A stretch of 64,000 nucleotides of DNA. It comes from Notamacropus eugenii (taxonomy: Eukaryota; Chordata; Mammalia; Diprotodontia; Macropodidae). Positions 1-8,609 of this stretch are shown here, piece by piece. Position numbers and translations under genes: made by a program. The notes below the pieces were generated by a model that was not told the DNA's origin, searched no databases, and was given only the letters and a program-made list of their open reading frames with translations. Within the stretch, counting starts at the first letter, position 1. The number at the start of each line of letters is the position of its first letter. The DNA lies in assembly GCF_028372415.1 (NCBI RefSeq), contig NC_092875.1:34056817-34120816 (forward strand), given 5' to 3'.

Positions 1-334
1 TTAAAGAGAACTCACACAAGGCAAGCGCTCATATGGAGGTCAGAAGAAGCGATTCAAGGATACTCTTGGGGTCTCTGAAGAACTCTGGAATAGACTGTGA
101 GACCTGAGAGACACTGGCACAGGACTGCCCCACATAGCATGCCCATGTCAAAGAAGATGTCATGTTCTATGAGCAAAGGAGAATTGCAGTAGCTCAAAAG
201 AAACATGAGATTCGAAAATTTAGCACCATCTCCACTCCAAATGTTCATATGGACTCTGTGCCCAGCCTGTACCCTGATCCCAATATAGTGATGTCATTTT
301 GGTCCTCTTTGAGAATGAAGGACAACAACCACCA
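1..334 (+). mobile_element. RTE LINE, 3' end (5' part outside window)
   Basis: This is the last part of an RTE-clade LINE. The stretch matches my recollection of the C-terminal coding region and 3' end of the opossum-type RTE. Its end, at 295-330, reads through the motif tcattttggtcctctttgag and stops at gacaacaacc. The same ending recurs on the plus strand at about 40405-40445. The reading frame is broken, so it is a dead copy. It lies in a TRAFD1 intron, antisense to the gene, and continues beyond base 1. Confidence 0.75.
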
Positions 335-363
335 CATCTTACTACCATGTCTTACTTTGGAGT

Positions 364-677
364 GTGTGTTCATCCTTGGTTGCCGAAGAAGACCATGCCA
401 TCAGAGAAATAATGACATGACTTGCACTTGACTTTGTTTTGAGTGAGGGAGGGCTGTGCAGGTCACCAGCCTCACTTCTCCTCCAGAGCCATCTGAATCC
501 AGGGACCAGATATTCATCAGGATGACTGGAGATGACCCAGGATGAGGTAACTGGGGTTAAGTGACTTGCCCAAGGTCACACAGCTAGCGAGTGTCAAGTG
601 TCTGAAGTGACATTTGAACTCAAGCCCTCCTAACTTCTGCACTGGTGCTCTATCCACTGCACCACCTAGCTGTCCCC
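364..677 (-). mobile_element. Composite SINE: tRNA/CORE head with RTE-type tail
   Basis: On the minus strand it starts with a MAR1/CORE-like head (ggacagctaggtggtgcag) and the usual ctagctgtgtgaccttgggc box. It then switches to a tail shared with RTE-related copies at 53448-53752 and 52309-52560. An 11-base target-site duplication flanks it: tactttggagt at 353-363 and tactttcgagt at 678-688, one mismatch. That fixes both ends. It sits directly downstream of the RTE fragment, in the TRAFD1 intron. Confidence 0.8.
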
Positions 678-802
678 TACTTTCGAGTACAAGTGTGGGG
701 AGAAGGGCTCAGGAGGGAAGACAGGATACACCAGATCACCACATAAAGCCAGAGTTTAACTAAAAAACATCAGCGTGAGTTAGCGTAGGTGAATTCTCTT
801 AC

Positions 803-846
803 CAGTTGTCACACAGTTGAGTTTCCTGTTCTATCACTTCAGCCAT
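803..846 (-). CDS. TRAFD1: TRAFD1, first coding exon (14 codons, partial gene)
   Basis: TRAFD1 (FLN29) is a TRAF-type zinc-finger protein that damps Toll-like and RIG-I-like receptor signalling in the cytoplasm. Read on the minus strand, the exon runs from an acceptor (ctctcctccag, AG at 864-865) through 17 untranslated bases to ATG at 846-844. It encodes MAEVIEQETQLCDN and ends in a phase-2 donor (TG|GTAAGAG, GT at 802-801) that would split a cysteine codon. I recall the human protein starting MAEFLDDQETRLCDNC, so the start, the QET and the LCDN(C) match, with a one-residue length difference. The Kozak context is strong (A at -3, G at +4). The zinc fingers are not in the window. The identification rests on this short match plus the neighbouring NAA25, which is also TRAFD1's neighbour in human. 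Confidence 0.85.
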
Positions 847-863
847 CTTTAACTTGGAAAAGA

Positions 864-1240
864 CTGGAGGAGAGAAAAATCAAAACGTGGTGCTTTCATT
901 TTCAATTCTAAGAAATCACTCACAGAAACGAAACTGACTTTGTCAATTACTGCCCCCAGAACTCCAAGTAAGAATCACTGCTCCGGAATCCTCAACAGGT
1001 TGGCTCCCTCCTTGCAGTTTACAACACTCTTCCATAAAGGAAACACTCAAAGGACAACTTTACTGAGGATCCACGTTTCACAGATTTAGGCCTGGAAGGG
1101 AGCTTCTAACGTACTCTACAGATGAGGGGGGCTCCGAGCCCCTGGGGGGTGGGATGTGAACCCACTTCTCCTGATGCCAAATAAATACAGCACTTCTAAC
1201 CACAGATCCTCAGTTACTCCGCTCAAGAGGAGACTTACTT
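864..1240 (-). other. TRAFD1: TRAFD1 intron 1 (between CpG island and first coding exon)
   Basis: This stretch separates the promoter island from the coding exon. It carries two IRF/ISRE-like motifs near the exon. Around 1085-1200 lies a weak MIR3-like segment (cctggaagggagc, then cagatgagg). No coding frame is convincing. A plausible minus-strand donor (CCCAA|GTAAGT, GT at 1238-1237) could end a non-coding exon 1 here, but several other candidate donors exist further right, so the 5' UTR exon is not placed. Confidence 0.5.
893..935 (-). promoter_or_regulatory. Two IRF/ISRE-like motifs
   Basis: On the minus strand 903-893 reads GAAAATGAAAG, which fits GAAANNGAAA. On the plus strand 925-935 reads GAAACGAAACT, which fits the looser IRF core AANNGAAA but has only one base between its GAAA blocks. 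They lie 30-70 bases upstream of TRAFD1's first coding exon. TRAFD1 is known to be interferon-inducible, so the sites are plausible, but such short motifs also occur by chance. Confidence 0.4.
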
Positions 1241-1430
1241 GGGAAGGTACAAGACCAACGGTCACTGCCCCAAACCCCCCTCCCCTCATCCTCAGGGCGG
1301 GCTCAGGGAGCCTGGGGACTGGCTGGAAAGGAGATTCCTCATCTCCTCGGGTGGGAACAAGGCTCGCAGGGTCCGGCCCTGGGAAGGCCTTTATCCCAGC
1401 CCCCTCCTCTCACAGATTACAGAATCTGGG

Positions 1431-1441
1431 GTTTCTTTTTC
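1431..1441 (-). promoter_or_regulatory. ISRE-like motif at the edge of the TRAFD1 CpG island
   Basis: Minus strand reads GAAAAAGAAAC, a full GAAANNGAAAC match on the TRAFD1 strand. It lies about 120 bases from the GC-rich island. Functional assignment is inference from motif plus known interferon induction of TRAFD1. Confidence 0.4.
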
Positions 1442-1559
1442 TTCCCCTGAAGGGCAGGACTCCGCCCCCCAAACACCTTTTCCGGACCTCAGGGGAGGGT
1501 TACGTGAATTGGATTCATGGATTTTTTCCCCAGCGGGAAAACGGCCCAGAAAACGAGGC

Positions 1560-2060
1560 CTGGAGCACTGAGCCCACCTGCTTCCCCGGCGTCCCCCGGC
1601 CCACCCGAGGCTGGACCAGCCGCCGCCGGCCAGAGGCCCCGCCCGCCCGCGTCCCCGGGAGGAGGACGCCCGAGCGGAACCTGGGCCCCGCAGGACGCTT
1701 CGGGCCGGACCCGCCCCCTCCCCCAGCCCCCGTTACGGCGGAGCTCGAGGGCGGCCGCTCCGGCCCACCTGGGAGGGGGAAGAAAGGGACCGGTCACCAG
1801 CAGCGGCAGCAGCAGCAGCAGCAGCGAGGGCAGCGGCAGCCGCAGCAGCAACACTCCCGCTCGGCCCCCGCACTCGACAACCGCCCCAGAACCGCCGCCG
1901 CTTCCGGCCACCGCAAGCAGCCGCGCCCGATTGGCTCCGCCTCAGAGCCGGCCTGGCGCTCATTGGCTGCTCGCCCCCGTCGCTCAGACAGCCCTTTGGG
2001 GCACGCCCCCTAGTCTGTGATTGGCTCGCCAAACCTTTGAGGCGTGTCCGTTTCCTGGCA
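1560..2060 (-). promoter_or_regulatory. TRAFD1: CpG island, probable TRAFD1 promoter and 5' UTR exon
   Basis: GC-rich and CpG-dense in contrast to the AT-rich flanks. Three ATTGGCT boxes (NF-Y, that is AGCCAAT on the minus strand) lie at 1930-1936, 1962-1968 and 2020-2026, with GC boxes (GGGGCG-type) among them. CCAAT boxes usually sit 60-100 bases upstream of a start, so a minus-strand start near 1830-1890 is likely. Candidate exon-1 donors on the minus strand are CTG|GTGACC near 1795, CCCAG|GTGGGC near 1765 and GCAG|GTGGGC near 1575. Long open frames on both strands reflect GC content and lack stops; I do not regard them as genes. Confidence 0.75.
1798..1854. repeat. CAG/CTG triplet tract with interruptions
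   Basis: An imperfect CAG tract, with a longest pure run of about six CAG units, interrupted by CGG, CGAGGG and CCG triplets. On the TRAFD1 strand it reads CTG/CCG and would fall in the promoter or 5' UTR exon. Confidence 0.9.
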
Positions 2061-2390
2061 GCTCCGCCCCTGCATGTCTGGGGCTTGGAGGATTCCGGTC
2101 CCAGGTGTTTACAAAGGCTTGAGGGAACTCGAGAGGTTAAAGATAGCCCGTGGAGGTGGTGGTTATTATTATTAGCTCATAACGTTGTGTGGACGGCGGA
2201 AATTTTATTGTTTTTATTATTAGCTAACATTTGCTAATGCGTTCGCCTCTGCACCCATCCGACCATGTGACTCCCCAGCTCAGTATAGCCCAGGCTTCTG
2301 GTTACTTCTAAGATACATTGTAAACTCTTTAAATTATGAGATTAGATAGAGCGATAAAGGAGATGCAGAGAGGTAGACGGTGGGTATGAT
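2061..2390. other. No recognised feature
   Basis: Island shoulder grading into AT-rich sequence with short ATT repeats at 2160-2225. I see no gene, and no repeat that I can name. Confidence 0.4.
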
Positions 2391-2394
2391 GCGG

Positions 2395-2835
2395 TCTGGG
2401 CTGGCAGGGAACCACAAAATGAAAGGGTGCAGGGGTGCCACCTGGAAAGAATTCACGAACTCAAAACCTTCCGCCAAAGGGGCAAGGTTTATTGTAATGC
2501 CGGTAGTTTGGGCTAGATTCCTAATGAATCTGCCACTTAATGGGGGTGAGACTGATACTTATATATAAAAAAAGGACAGTGAAAAGGTCTGGATGAGATT
2601 AAGGAGTGGTAAATAGGCTGGGGTGGGCTAGGTGAAATAGTGAGAGGAGTTAACCTGAGGTGTACCAAGAGGGATTGTGAAAGGACTGTCAAGTATCTAA
2701 GTGGACTGGGTGGACCAGATGCCTTGGAGCCAGCTGCCGGAGATCTAGGCTGCTGAAATGGATGAGAAAATTCAGGGACTGGGTTGCTTCCAAAGACATG
2801 GTCTTTTCCTTTTAGGGATCAGGTCCCATCACCCC
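2395..2835 (-). mobile_element. Solo LTR fossil (endogenous retrovirus), family A
   Basis: On the minus strand it shows a TATA-like box (about 2570-2560), an AATAAA signal (about 2495) and a U5-like segment ending near 2420 with ttccaggtggcacccc. It resembles the split LTR at 36350-36687 plus 40446-40680 over its upstream half (taaaaggaaaag, ccatgtct, then gcaacccagtcc) and its U5. No internal viral region adjoins it, so it is a solo LTR. It appears old. Confidence 0.6.
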
Positions 2836-2870
2836 ATCAGATACATGGGTAGATAGGAGAAGTAAAGAGA

Positions 2871-2903
2871 CAGAGAGAGAGAGAGAGAGAGAGAAAGAAA
2901 GGA
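2871..2903. repeat. (GA)n simple repeat
   Basis: About 12 GA units followed by an A/G-rich tail. Confidence 0.9.
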
Positions 2904-2919
2904 AGGCAGGCTCATTGTC

Positions 2920-3106
2920 AGACCTTAATAAACTGTACTACCTCTAGGATCAAATAAAATCCTGTTTAATTTTTAAAGCTTTTCACAACCTGGCCCACTC
3001 CTGCTTTTCCAGTCATCTTAAAATTTACTCACAGACTCCCTTATTCAACTGTTCTTCCTCCCCCACAGAACTCTTATCTCCCAACTCTGAGCATTATCAT
3101 GGGTTG
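2920..3106 (+). mobile_element. L2 LINE fragment, left part
   Basis: Matches the 3' coding region of L2 (ggatcaaataaaatcctg, then cttttcacaacctgg) in plus orientation. It continues after the hAT insertion as 3303-3592, so both parts are one copy. Confidence 0.75.
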
Positions 3107-3302
3107 CAGGGGTGGGAAACCTGTGGCCTTGAGGCCACCTGTGGCCCTGTAGGTCCTTGGGTGCAACCTTTTGTCTGAGTCCAAGTTTTACAGAACAAAA
3201 TTCTTTTATTAAGTAGTTTTGTTGTATGAAGTTTAGATTCAGTCAAAGGGCCAAACTTGAGGACCTAGAGGGCCACAGGAGGCTGAAGGTTCTTCATGTC
3301 TG
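3107..3302. mobile_element. hAT-type MITE, palindromic, inside L2
   Basis: Starts with caggggtgggaaacctgtgg. Its arms are inverted copies of each other: the left reads gtccaagttttacagaaca and the right reads tgtatgaagtttagattcag. The family is non-autonomous, with CAGGGGTGG-type ends like hAT-Charlie relatives. Partial relatives lie at 30290-30430 and 41450-41528. It splits an L2 copy. Confidence 0.7.
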
Positions 3303-3592
3303 GATCTTCTTTCCTGGAATGCTCTCTTTCCTCATTTCCCCCTCCTGGCTTCCCTGGCTCCCTTCAAGTCTCAGCTAACATTCCAACTTTTGTACGAAGC
3401 TTGTCCTACATCTCCTAAATCTCCCTCTGAGTTTATCTCTAATTTATCCTTTACGTATCTTGTTTGCACATAGTTTATTTGCATATAACTCCTTGAGAGC
3501 CCGGTACTGGATTTTTGCCTTTCTTTGTATCCTTAGTGCTTAGCATAGAATCTAGCACATATATAAATATTTAATAAATGCTTGTTCACTTG
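3303..3592 (+). mobile_element. L2 LINE 3' end, right part
   Basis: Continues the L2 copy with tcctggaatgctctc and ends in the L2 3' signature (tttgtatccttagtgcttag, then ttaataaatgcttgttca). Confidence 0.8.
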
Positions 3593-3604
3593 ATTTGGCT
3601 TGTT

Positions 3605-3705
3605 GACTTTGTGCCAGGCACTGTGCTAAGTAGGGGATACAAATCAATCGATAAACATTTATTTAAAATGCCTACTATGCGCTAAGTGGGGAATACAAAT
3701 AATTC
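3605..3705 (-). mobile_element. L2 3'-end fragments
   Basis: gccaggcactgtgctaagta, and then a second copy (ataaacatttatttaaaatg) that also ends in ggggaatacaaa. Both are L2 3' ends in reverse orientation, lying tail to tail with the plus-strand L2 just before. Confidence 0.65.
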
Positions 3706-3824
3706 ATTACCAAAACTTTCAAAAATCTGACTGAGTTCTGCTGAGAAGTCTTGGTGGTCATGGTATACGCTAGTTAGCAGCTTGACAGAAAGTCATTTCA
3801 TACTCTCAAGAGTTCGAGATCACA

Positions 3825-3905
3825 ACTAGCATTTATATAGCATCTTAAGCTTGACAAAGTACTTATATTCGACCCTCCCAATAACCCTGCAAAGTAGATG
3901 TGACA
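3825..3905 (-). mobile_element. MIR/Ther-1 SINE fragment
   Basis: ctagcatttatatagcatct followed by ccaataaccctgcaaagtag matches the 3' part of a CORE-SINE in reverse. Confidence 0.6.
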
Positions 3906-4570
3906 AAAGAATTTTTAATGTAGTCCAAACTAGACCAATCTCTAACCTGTGGATGGCTAGAGCTGAACAAGGCAGGTCAGAGGTGGGTGAGTTGGGAATC
4001 AAATAGCAGTTTAATTTCATAGTGACGAAACTACTTGCAAGTAGAAATCCACCTTCCTGAGAAGGAGGGCTTACTTGCTTGTGGCAGGGGTAGCATGAAA
4101 ACCATAAAAAGATGGGACCCATTACAGCCATTCTTAGGTCTTGAGTAAATAGTTTCCATGAATGCAGGCATTTTGGGGACAATATAGAACTTCTTGGGTC
4201 CTATGGGAGCAGCCTCTAAGTTATTAGAATAGTTGAGCCTTGTGATTATTCAGCAGGGTACAGAATCAGAGTCAGCATGGCAGGGAACAGGAGTACAGCA
4301 CCTGGTTCAGTTCATTTAGCAGCTACCAGTACAGGGATTGTTAATGTCAGGAGATGTGATGGATCACTTTCAGCTTCTGCATGTTGGCTCCAGTTCCAGT
4401 TCCCAGGTCAAGGTCCCCTGGGAAACTAGGAAATCATAGATCCCAATTCTGGGATTTTGTTGTGACTGTGATCCAGAGGGCAAGCACAAAGAATTGTTGT
4501 TATGCCAAGCTCAGGGCATAACCTGCTTGTTGGGCCTTAGCTTTGGAAAAAAAGGGTATTTCCTGCCAGG
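3906..4570. other. No recognised feature
   Basis: Mixed sequence without a supported gene. The minus-strand open frame here (3826-4182) begins inside a SINE fragment and shows no family resemblance. Confidence 0.4.
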
Positions 4571-4579
4571 CCTAGAGGC

Positions 4580-5091
4580 CTGTGGGCTACCCGAGTCTTA
4601 CCTTACCTCTATCGGAGGTCTTCAGCTGGCCAAACCGGATACTCGTATGAGAGAAGAGACCTATCAGAGTCGAACAAGGGTTGAGCTTTATTCAGGGTTC
4701 TGGTTACAAGTGCAGGGGAATTCTTCCTTAGGAGGGAGCGAAGAATCTCCCAAGGAGGCAAAGATCTTACAATAAGAGATCGGAAGTAGAAGTGTAAGTG
4801 GGGAGAGAGGGGGAGGGAAGAGCGGAGAGAGGAAAAGCGGAGCCTTCTGTCCACACTCGTGGCCCCTCCGCCCAAGAGAGCTTTCAGGCTTTCCTGACTC
4901 CAATTAAGCTCTCCAGCCGCATAGTTTGCATCTGAATACCGAGCCTGTTAGGTAACAATGGTGTGCCCAGATCCGGGACAATCTCGAGGGCGGGGAGAGC
5001 TCTCTCCCATCACGTTTCTCACGGGAAGAGGCGGAAATACACGAGATAGCTCGGTTCACCTCGATTCCCAGTCGTTTCCTGGGGGGCCTCA
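4580..5091 (-). mobile_element. Solo LTR fossil, family B (CpG-rich)
   Basis: On the minus strand: a CpG-rich U3, then AATAAA at about 4695, then a U5-like segment. The limits TG...CA at 4580 and 5091 are tentative because I find no clear duplication of the flanks. No internal region is present. Retained CpGs suggest it is younger than the family A LTR. It shares no obvious similarity with family A. Confidence 0.6.
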
Positions 5092-5184
5092 TGAGAACTC
5101 TAAGATTTAGAAGTTCCCACCTTTACCCGCCCGAGACTGTCCACATGGAATTGAGCTTCCATCCCCAGCAATTTCTTAATATCT

Positions 5185-5345
5185 TGACAGATGTTATTAT
5201 GATTCCCATTTTACAGACAGGCAAACCAAGGCTGAAAGAGGTCAAATTATTTGCCCAAAGATGTCCAGCAAGTAATGTCTGAGGCAGATTCAAATAGCAT
5301 TCTTTGACTCCAAGTCTAACAAGAACCACCTAGCTTCCCCTTGGA
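5185..5345 (-). mobile_element. MIR SINE
   Basis: cccattttacagacaggcaa, then the reverse of the CORE domain, ending ccacctagcttcccc. Confidence 0.75.
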
Positions 5346-5510
5346 TCATAGAATCACAAATGTAAAGTGAATTGGAAGGGACCTTAGTGGCCATCTAATG
5401 TAATCCCCTCATTTTACAGATCAGGAAACTAAGGCCCACTACCTAAGGTCACACAGCTATAAGGGGAAGAGCCAAGATTTGAAGCCAGGTTATCTGACAA
5501 CTAATGCTCT
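5346..5510 (-). mobile_element. MIR3-like SINE
   Basis: gatcatagaatcacaaatgt, ggaagggaccttagtggcca, then ttttacagatcaggaaacta: a typical MIR3-type reverse copy. Confidence 0.7.
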
Positions 5511-5511
5511 C

Positions 5512-5850
5512 GAAGTGTAGTGCTGGAGAAAACTTTTGAGAGCCCCTTGGACAGCAAGGAAATCAGATCAGTCAATATTTAAAGAAATTAACTCAAGCTG
5601 GTCACCGGAAGGTGAAATACTGAAGTGGAAGATTAGATGCTTTAGACTAATTGGAAAAGACCCTGACAATGGGGGAGATTGAAGGCAAAATGTGAAGGGG
5701 ACAGCAGAGGATGAGATGGACAGATAGTGTTATGGAAGCAAGGAAAATGAGCTTGGACAGATTTGGGGATATAATGGAGGATAGAAGAGCCTGGCATATG
5801 GTGGCCCACGGGCTTACAAAGAGTGAAACACAAATGAACAAGACCAACAT
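5512..5850 (+). mobile_element. BovB-like RTE LINE, 3' coding end
   Basis: The frame at 5711-5850 reads MRWTDSVMEARKMSLD, then EDRRAWHMVAHG. This is the C-terminal end of the BovB/RTE reverse transcriptase protein (family pattern DRxxWRxxVHG). The upstream segment tggaaaagaccctgacaatg also matches. A sister copy lies at 10660-11092. It is a 5'-truncated dead copy. Confidence 0.8.
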
Positions 5851-6160
5851 CAGACTCCAAACCAACATTCTTCCTATGTTGGCTGATTGCCATCATGAAG
5901 ATAGATTTCAATAGAGCACATGAGCTACCCCTTGCTCTTGCCATGCTCTTGGTCCATCATCTTCTTTGCTCATACATTTCTTTGAAGAAGAACATTATCT
6001 CAGTGCTTTATAAGCCTTTAAGGGCTACATCAAAGTACATTCCTACTATTCTGTGCCTTCTGAGATGTAGATGAACCCAGACCCTGGGATTTCAAATTAA
6101 ACTCACTTTTCCCTGTACCTCACTCCTTCTATCTCATCAAGTAGACTGCAAGTTAATTGA
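5851..6160. other. No recognised feature
   Basis: No gene and no nameable repeat seen between the RTE end and the MIR at 6165. Confidence 0.4.
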
Positions 6161-6164
6161 GTGA

Positions 6165-6320
6165 CTTAGGATCATGGCAGCAAAGATTTAGAGCTGGGAA
6201 AGACTTTACATGTTATCTAAACCAAAGCCCTCATTTTATAGAAGGAGGAAATGAAAATAATTTGCATGAGGTCACACAAAGCCCAAACTGGAACTCAGCT
6301 TTTCAGAATCCAAATCTAGG
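6165..6320 (-). mobile_element. MIR-type SINE fragment
   Basis: gatttagagctgggaaagac, then ccctcattttatagaaggag, then gaggtcacacaaagcc: degraded reverse copy. Confidence 0.6.
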
Positions 6321-6340
6321 ACATTTTCCACTCCACTATT

Positions 6341-6365
6341 TTTCTCTTCCTTCCTTTCTTTCTTC

Positions 6366-6426
<61 letters not shown>

Positions 6427-6496
6427 TTCCTTCCTTCCTTCCTTCCTTCCTTCCTTTCTTTCTTTCTTTCTTTTTTCCTTCCTTCCTTCCTTTTTC
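6341..6496. repeat. (TTTC)n / (TTCC)n microsatellite
   Basis: About 150 bases of alternating TTTC and TTCC blocks. The serine/phenylalanine and lysine/arginine/glutamate open frames across it are artefacts. Confidence 0.95.
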
Positions 6497-6831
6497 TTGT
6501 GTCCCTGGCTGTCTGTGCCCACAGTTGGTTCTCAGAACAGGCTGTCCCCAACTTACAAGTGAGCCATGTTCCAAAAATGTGTCTGGAACTGACTTGTCTG
6601 AAATTCAGAAAGCATTTTTCCCATGTAAATCATGTTATAAATATTAGTTCCTTGAACTAACTTCAAACCCTAATCAACCCTAAATCCAGTACATTTATAT
6701 AGGAAACAAAACTGTGAACTAAAGTACAGGAGTGGGAAAGCGTGAGATGATAATTTCAACTAATAATATCTTAAAGCAGCAGGTTGGTAGCCACAAACAC
6801 AATTATAATATGACCCAGCTGACAAGTGAAG

Positions 6832-6925
6832 GCAGCATGGCACAGTGGAAAGCGGACTGGACCCGGAGTTTGAAAGACTGGACATAAAATCCAGCTTCTG
6901 ACACTGTGATGCTGACAAGTCCCTT
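6832..6925 (+). mobile_element. MIR SINE fragment
   Basis: gcagcatggcacagtggaaa, then ccagcttctgacac: head part of a MIR-type SINE. Confidence 0.6.
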
Positions 6926-7290
6926 TGGCAGCTAAGTAGGTAGCCCAGTGACAGAGCTCTAGACCTGGGGTCAGGAAAAGCGGAATACAAATGCCATCTT
7001 ATCCTTCTGAGACCTTTACTAGCTGTGGAACCCTGGTCAAATTCATTTAACCTCTTTCAGCCTCAGTTTCCTCCTCTATAAAATTAGAATAACAACGATA
7101 CCTTCCCCCCAAGTTGTGTTGTGAGGATCAAATGAGAAAATACAAGGTGTCTCAAGAGTCTAATTTCAATTTTAAGCAATTAAAGTTCAAAACTGCACTA
7201 AGATGTTTGGGATACTGTATAGGTGAGGTCTTTCACAAAACTTAAAATGCTATATGAATGCTAACTATTATTATTAACCTCTACGAATAC
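6926..7290 (+). mobile_element. CORE-SINE (Ther-1/MIR-like), split by MITE
   Basis: Head (cagctaagtaggtagcccag), CORE (ctagctgtggaaccctgg, then cctcagtttcctcctctata) and tail (gaggatcaaatgagaaaa, resuming with aaaatgctatatgaatgcta). The tail is interrupted at 7143-7217. Confidence 0.75.
7143..7217. mobile_element. Mariner-like MITE, 75 bp, flanked by TA
   Basis: Ends are inverted (left caaggtgtctcaagag, right reverse-complement cagtatcccaaacatc), and TA dinucleotides flank it at 7141-7142 and 7218-7219. TA duplication is the mark of Tc1/mariner. It resembles mammalian MITEs with a CAGGGTGTCCCAAAAG terminus. Confidence 0.75.
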
Positions 7291-7409
7291 ACATTTTTAT
7301 CATTTGTAAACTAGGTGTCGTGCGAGGGGCCTTGGGATGTAGTAAGGAGGGAGGGAATAAGCAGTTACGGAGCGTTTAGAGTCAGAGTCAGGAGTCGGAG
7401 TTAGGTGCT

Positions 7410-7560
7410 GGGGGCTGTGCTAAGCACTTTACAGTTATTGTCTCCTTTAACCCACAACAGCCCTGGGAGGTAGATGCTCTAACTATCCTCATTTTACAGT
7501 TGAAGAAACTGAGGCAAACAGAGGCTAAGTGACTTGCCTAGGGTCACTGAGCTAGTGTCC
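7410..7560 (-). mobile_element. MIR SINE
   Basis: gctgtgctaagcactttaca, cctcattttacagttgaaga, then gtgacttgcctagggtcact. Confidence 0.7.
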
Positions 7561-7561
7561 A

Positions 7562-7690
7562 AGGACATAGTTGAATTTATAGTGCCTATTTCTCAGAGTG
7601 GTTTAAGGATCAAGGGAGGTTAATTGTAAAGTGCTTAGCACGTTCCCCCAGCACATAGTAGGTGCTATATAAACATTAGTTATTATCATT
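7562..7690 (+). mobile_element. MIR SINE 3' part
   Basis: aagtgcttagcacgttcccc, then gtaggtgctatataaacatt. Confidence 0.6.
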
Positions 7691-7711
7691 ATGATGATGC
7701 CGTAATAATAA

Positions 7712-7968
7712 TATGGCAGCGAGGTGACACAGTATTGTACCAGGCCTGAAGTCAGGAAGACTTAACTTCATGAGTTCAAATCTAGCCTCAGACACTTATT
7801 AGCTGTGTGACCCTGGGCCAGTCATTTAACCCTTATTGACCTCAGTTTCTTCATCTGTAAAACAAGCTGCAGAAGGAAAGAGCAAACCACTCCAATATCT
7901 CTGCCAAGAAAATCCCAAAAGGGGGGCACAAAGGGTTGGAACAACTGAAAGAATTAAACGACAAAAAT
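7712..7968 (+). mobile_element. MAR1-like SINE with BovB-type tail
   Basis: ggcagcgaggtgacacagta head, ttagctgtgtgaccctgggc box, cagaaggaaagagcaaacca middle, and a tail of the type gggtcacgaagagtcggac (here gggcacaaagggttgg). Nearly full length. Confidence 0.85.
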
Positions 7969-8009
7969 TATTGCTGTTATTAACTATTATTATCACATCA
8001 CATCACTGC

Positions 8010-8190
8010 CTTTAAGATCTGATCTCAGAGTCAGAAGTCCCAGGTTCAAGTCCTCCACATACTAGCTGAGTGACCATGGACATATTACTTGACCTTTCAG
8101 TTCCCTAGGCAACTCTCTAAAAAAAAGGACAAGTTCAGGCTTAAAAAAAAAAATTATGGTAAGATTTAACTCCCAAGGTTGTTTTGAGAG
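8010..8190 (+). mobile_element. MIR SINE
   Basis: cagaagtcccaggttcaagt, then ctagctgagtgaccatgg, then a degraded tail. Confidence 0.55.
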
Positions 8191-8339
8191 TCATAGGAAA
8201 ATGGATCAATGGAGATAACATTTAATTGCTTATCATGTGCCAGGCACTGGAAAAACCAACACAAGGAGAAAGAAGGACAGCCTCTAACTTAATGAGAGAA
8301 GATGGAGTCCAAGACAGAGGCGTAAAGTCAAGAAAGAAA

Positions 8340-8470
8340 TGAGCCACCTGCCTTAGGGGCCATTCATTCCAAGCCCCATGGTTTTACAGGTGAGGAAACT
8401 GAGCCTGTGAGGTTAAGTGACTTGTCCAGGGTCCCACAGCTTAGTGTCTGAGACAGGATTTGAAGTGATA
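8340..8470 (-). mobile_element. MIR-type SINE
   Basis: ggttttacaggtgaggaaac, then aagtgacttgtccagggtcc. Confidence 0.7.
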
Positions 8471-8609
8471 TAACTTATATAAAGCTCCTTGAAAACTTTA
8501 CGACCCCATGAGAAAGACAGCTATGATTGATCTATGCCTTGTTAGACTTACAGAGTGTATCACGTTATCTTAGAGATATTGCAGGGCTGTGGAATAGGCT
8601 GCTTCAGAA

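Noticed and set aside
1-802. A second TRAFD1 coding exon left of 803
   Set aside because: I searched the minus strand for the expected zinc-finger sequence (KKEIPVFNF...) and found only RTE and SINE sequence.
1156-2032. Several long open frames on both strands in the first CpG island (up to 285 codons)
   Set aside because: All overlap in GC-rich sequence with few stops, show low-complexity composition, and match no family; the region reads as promoter and 5' UTR of TRAFD1.
6272-6660. Frames across the TTTC/TTCC repeat
   Set aside because: Microsatellite artefact; no sequence complexity.
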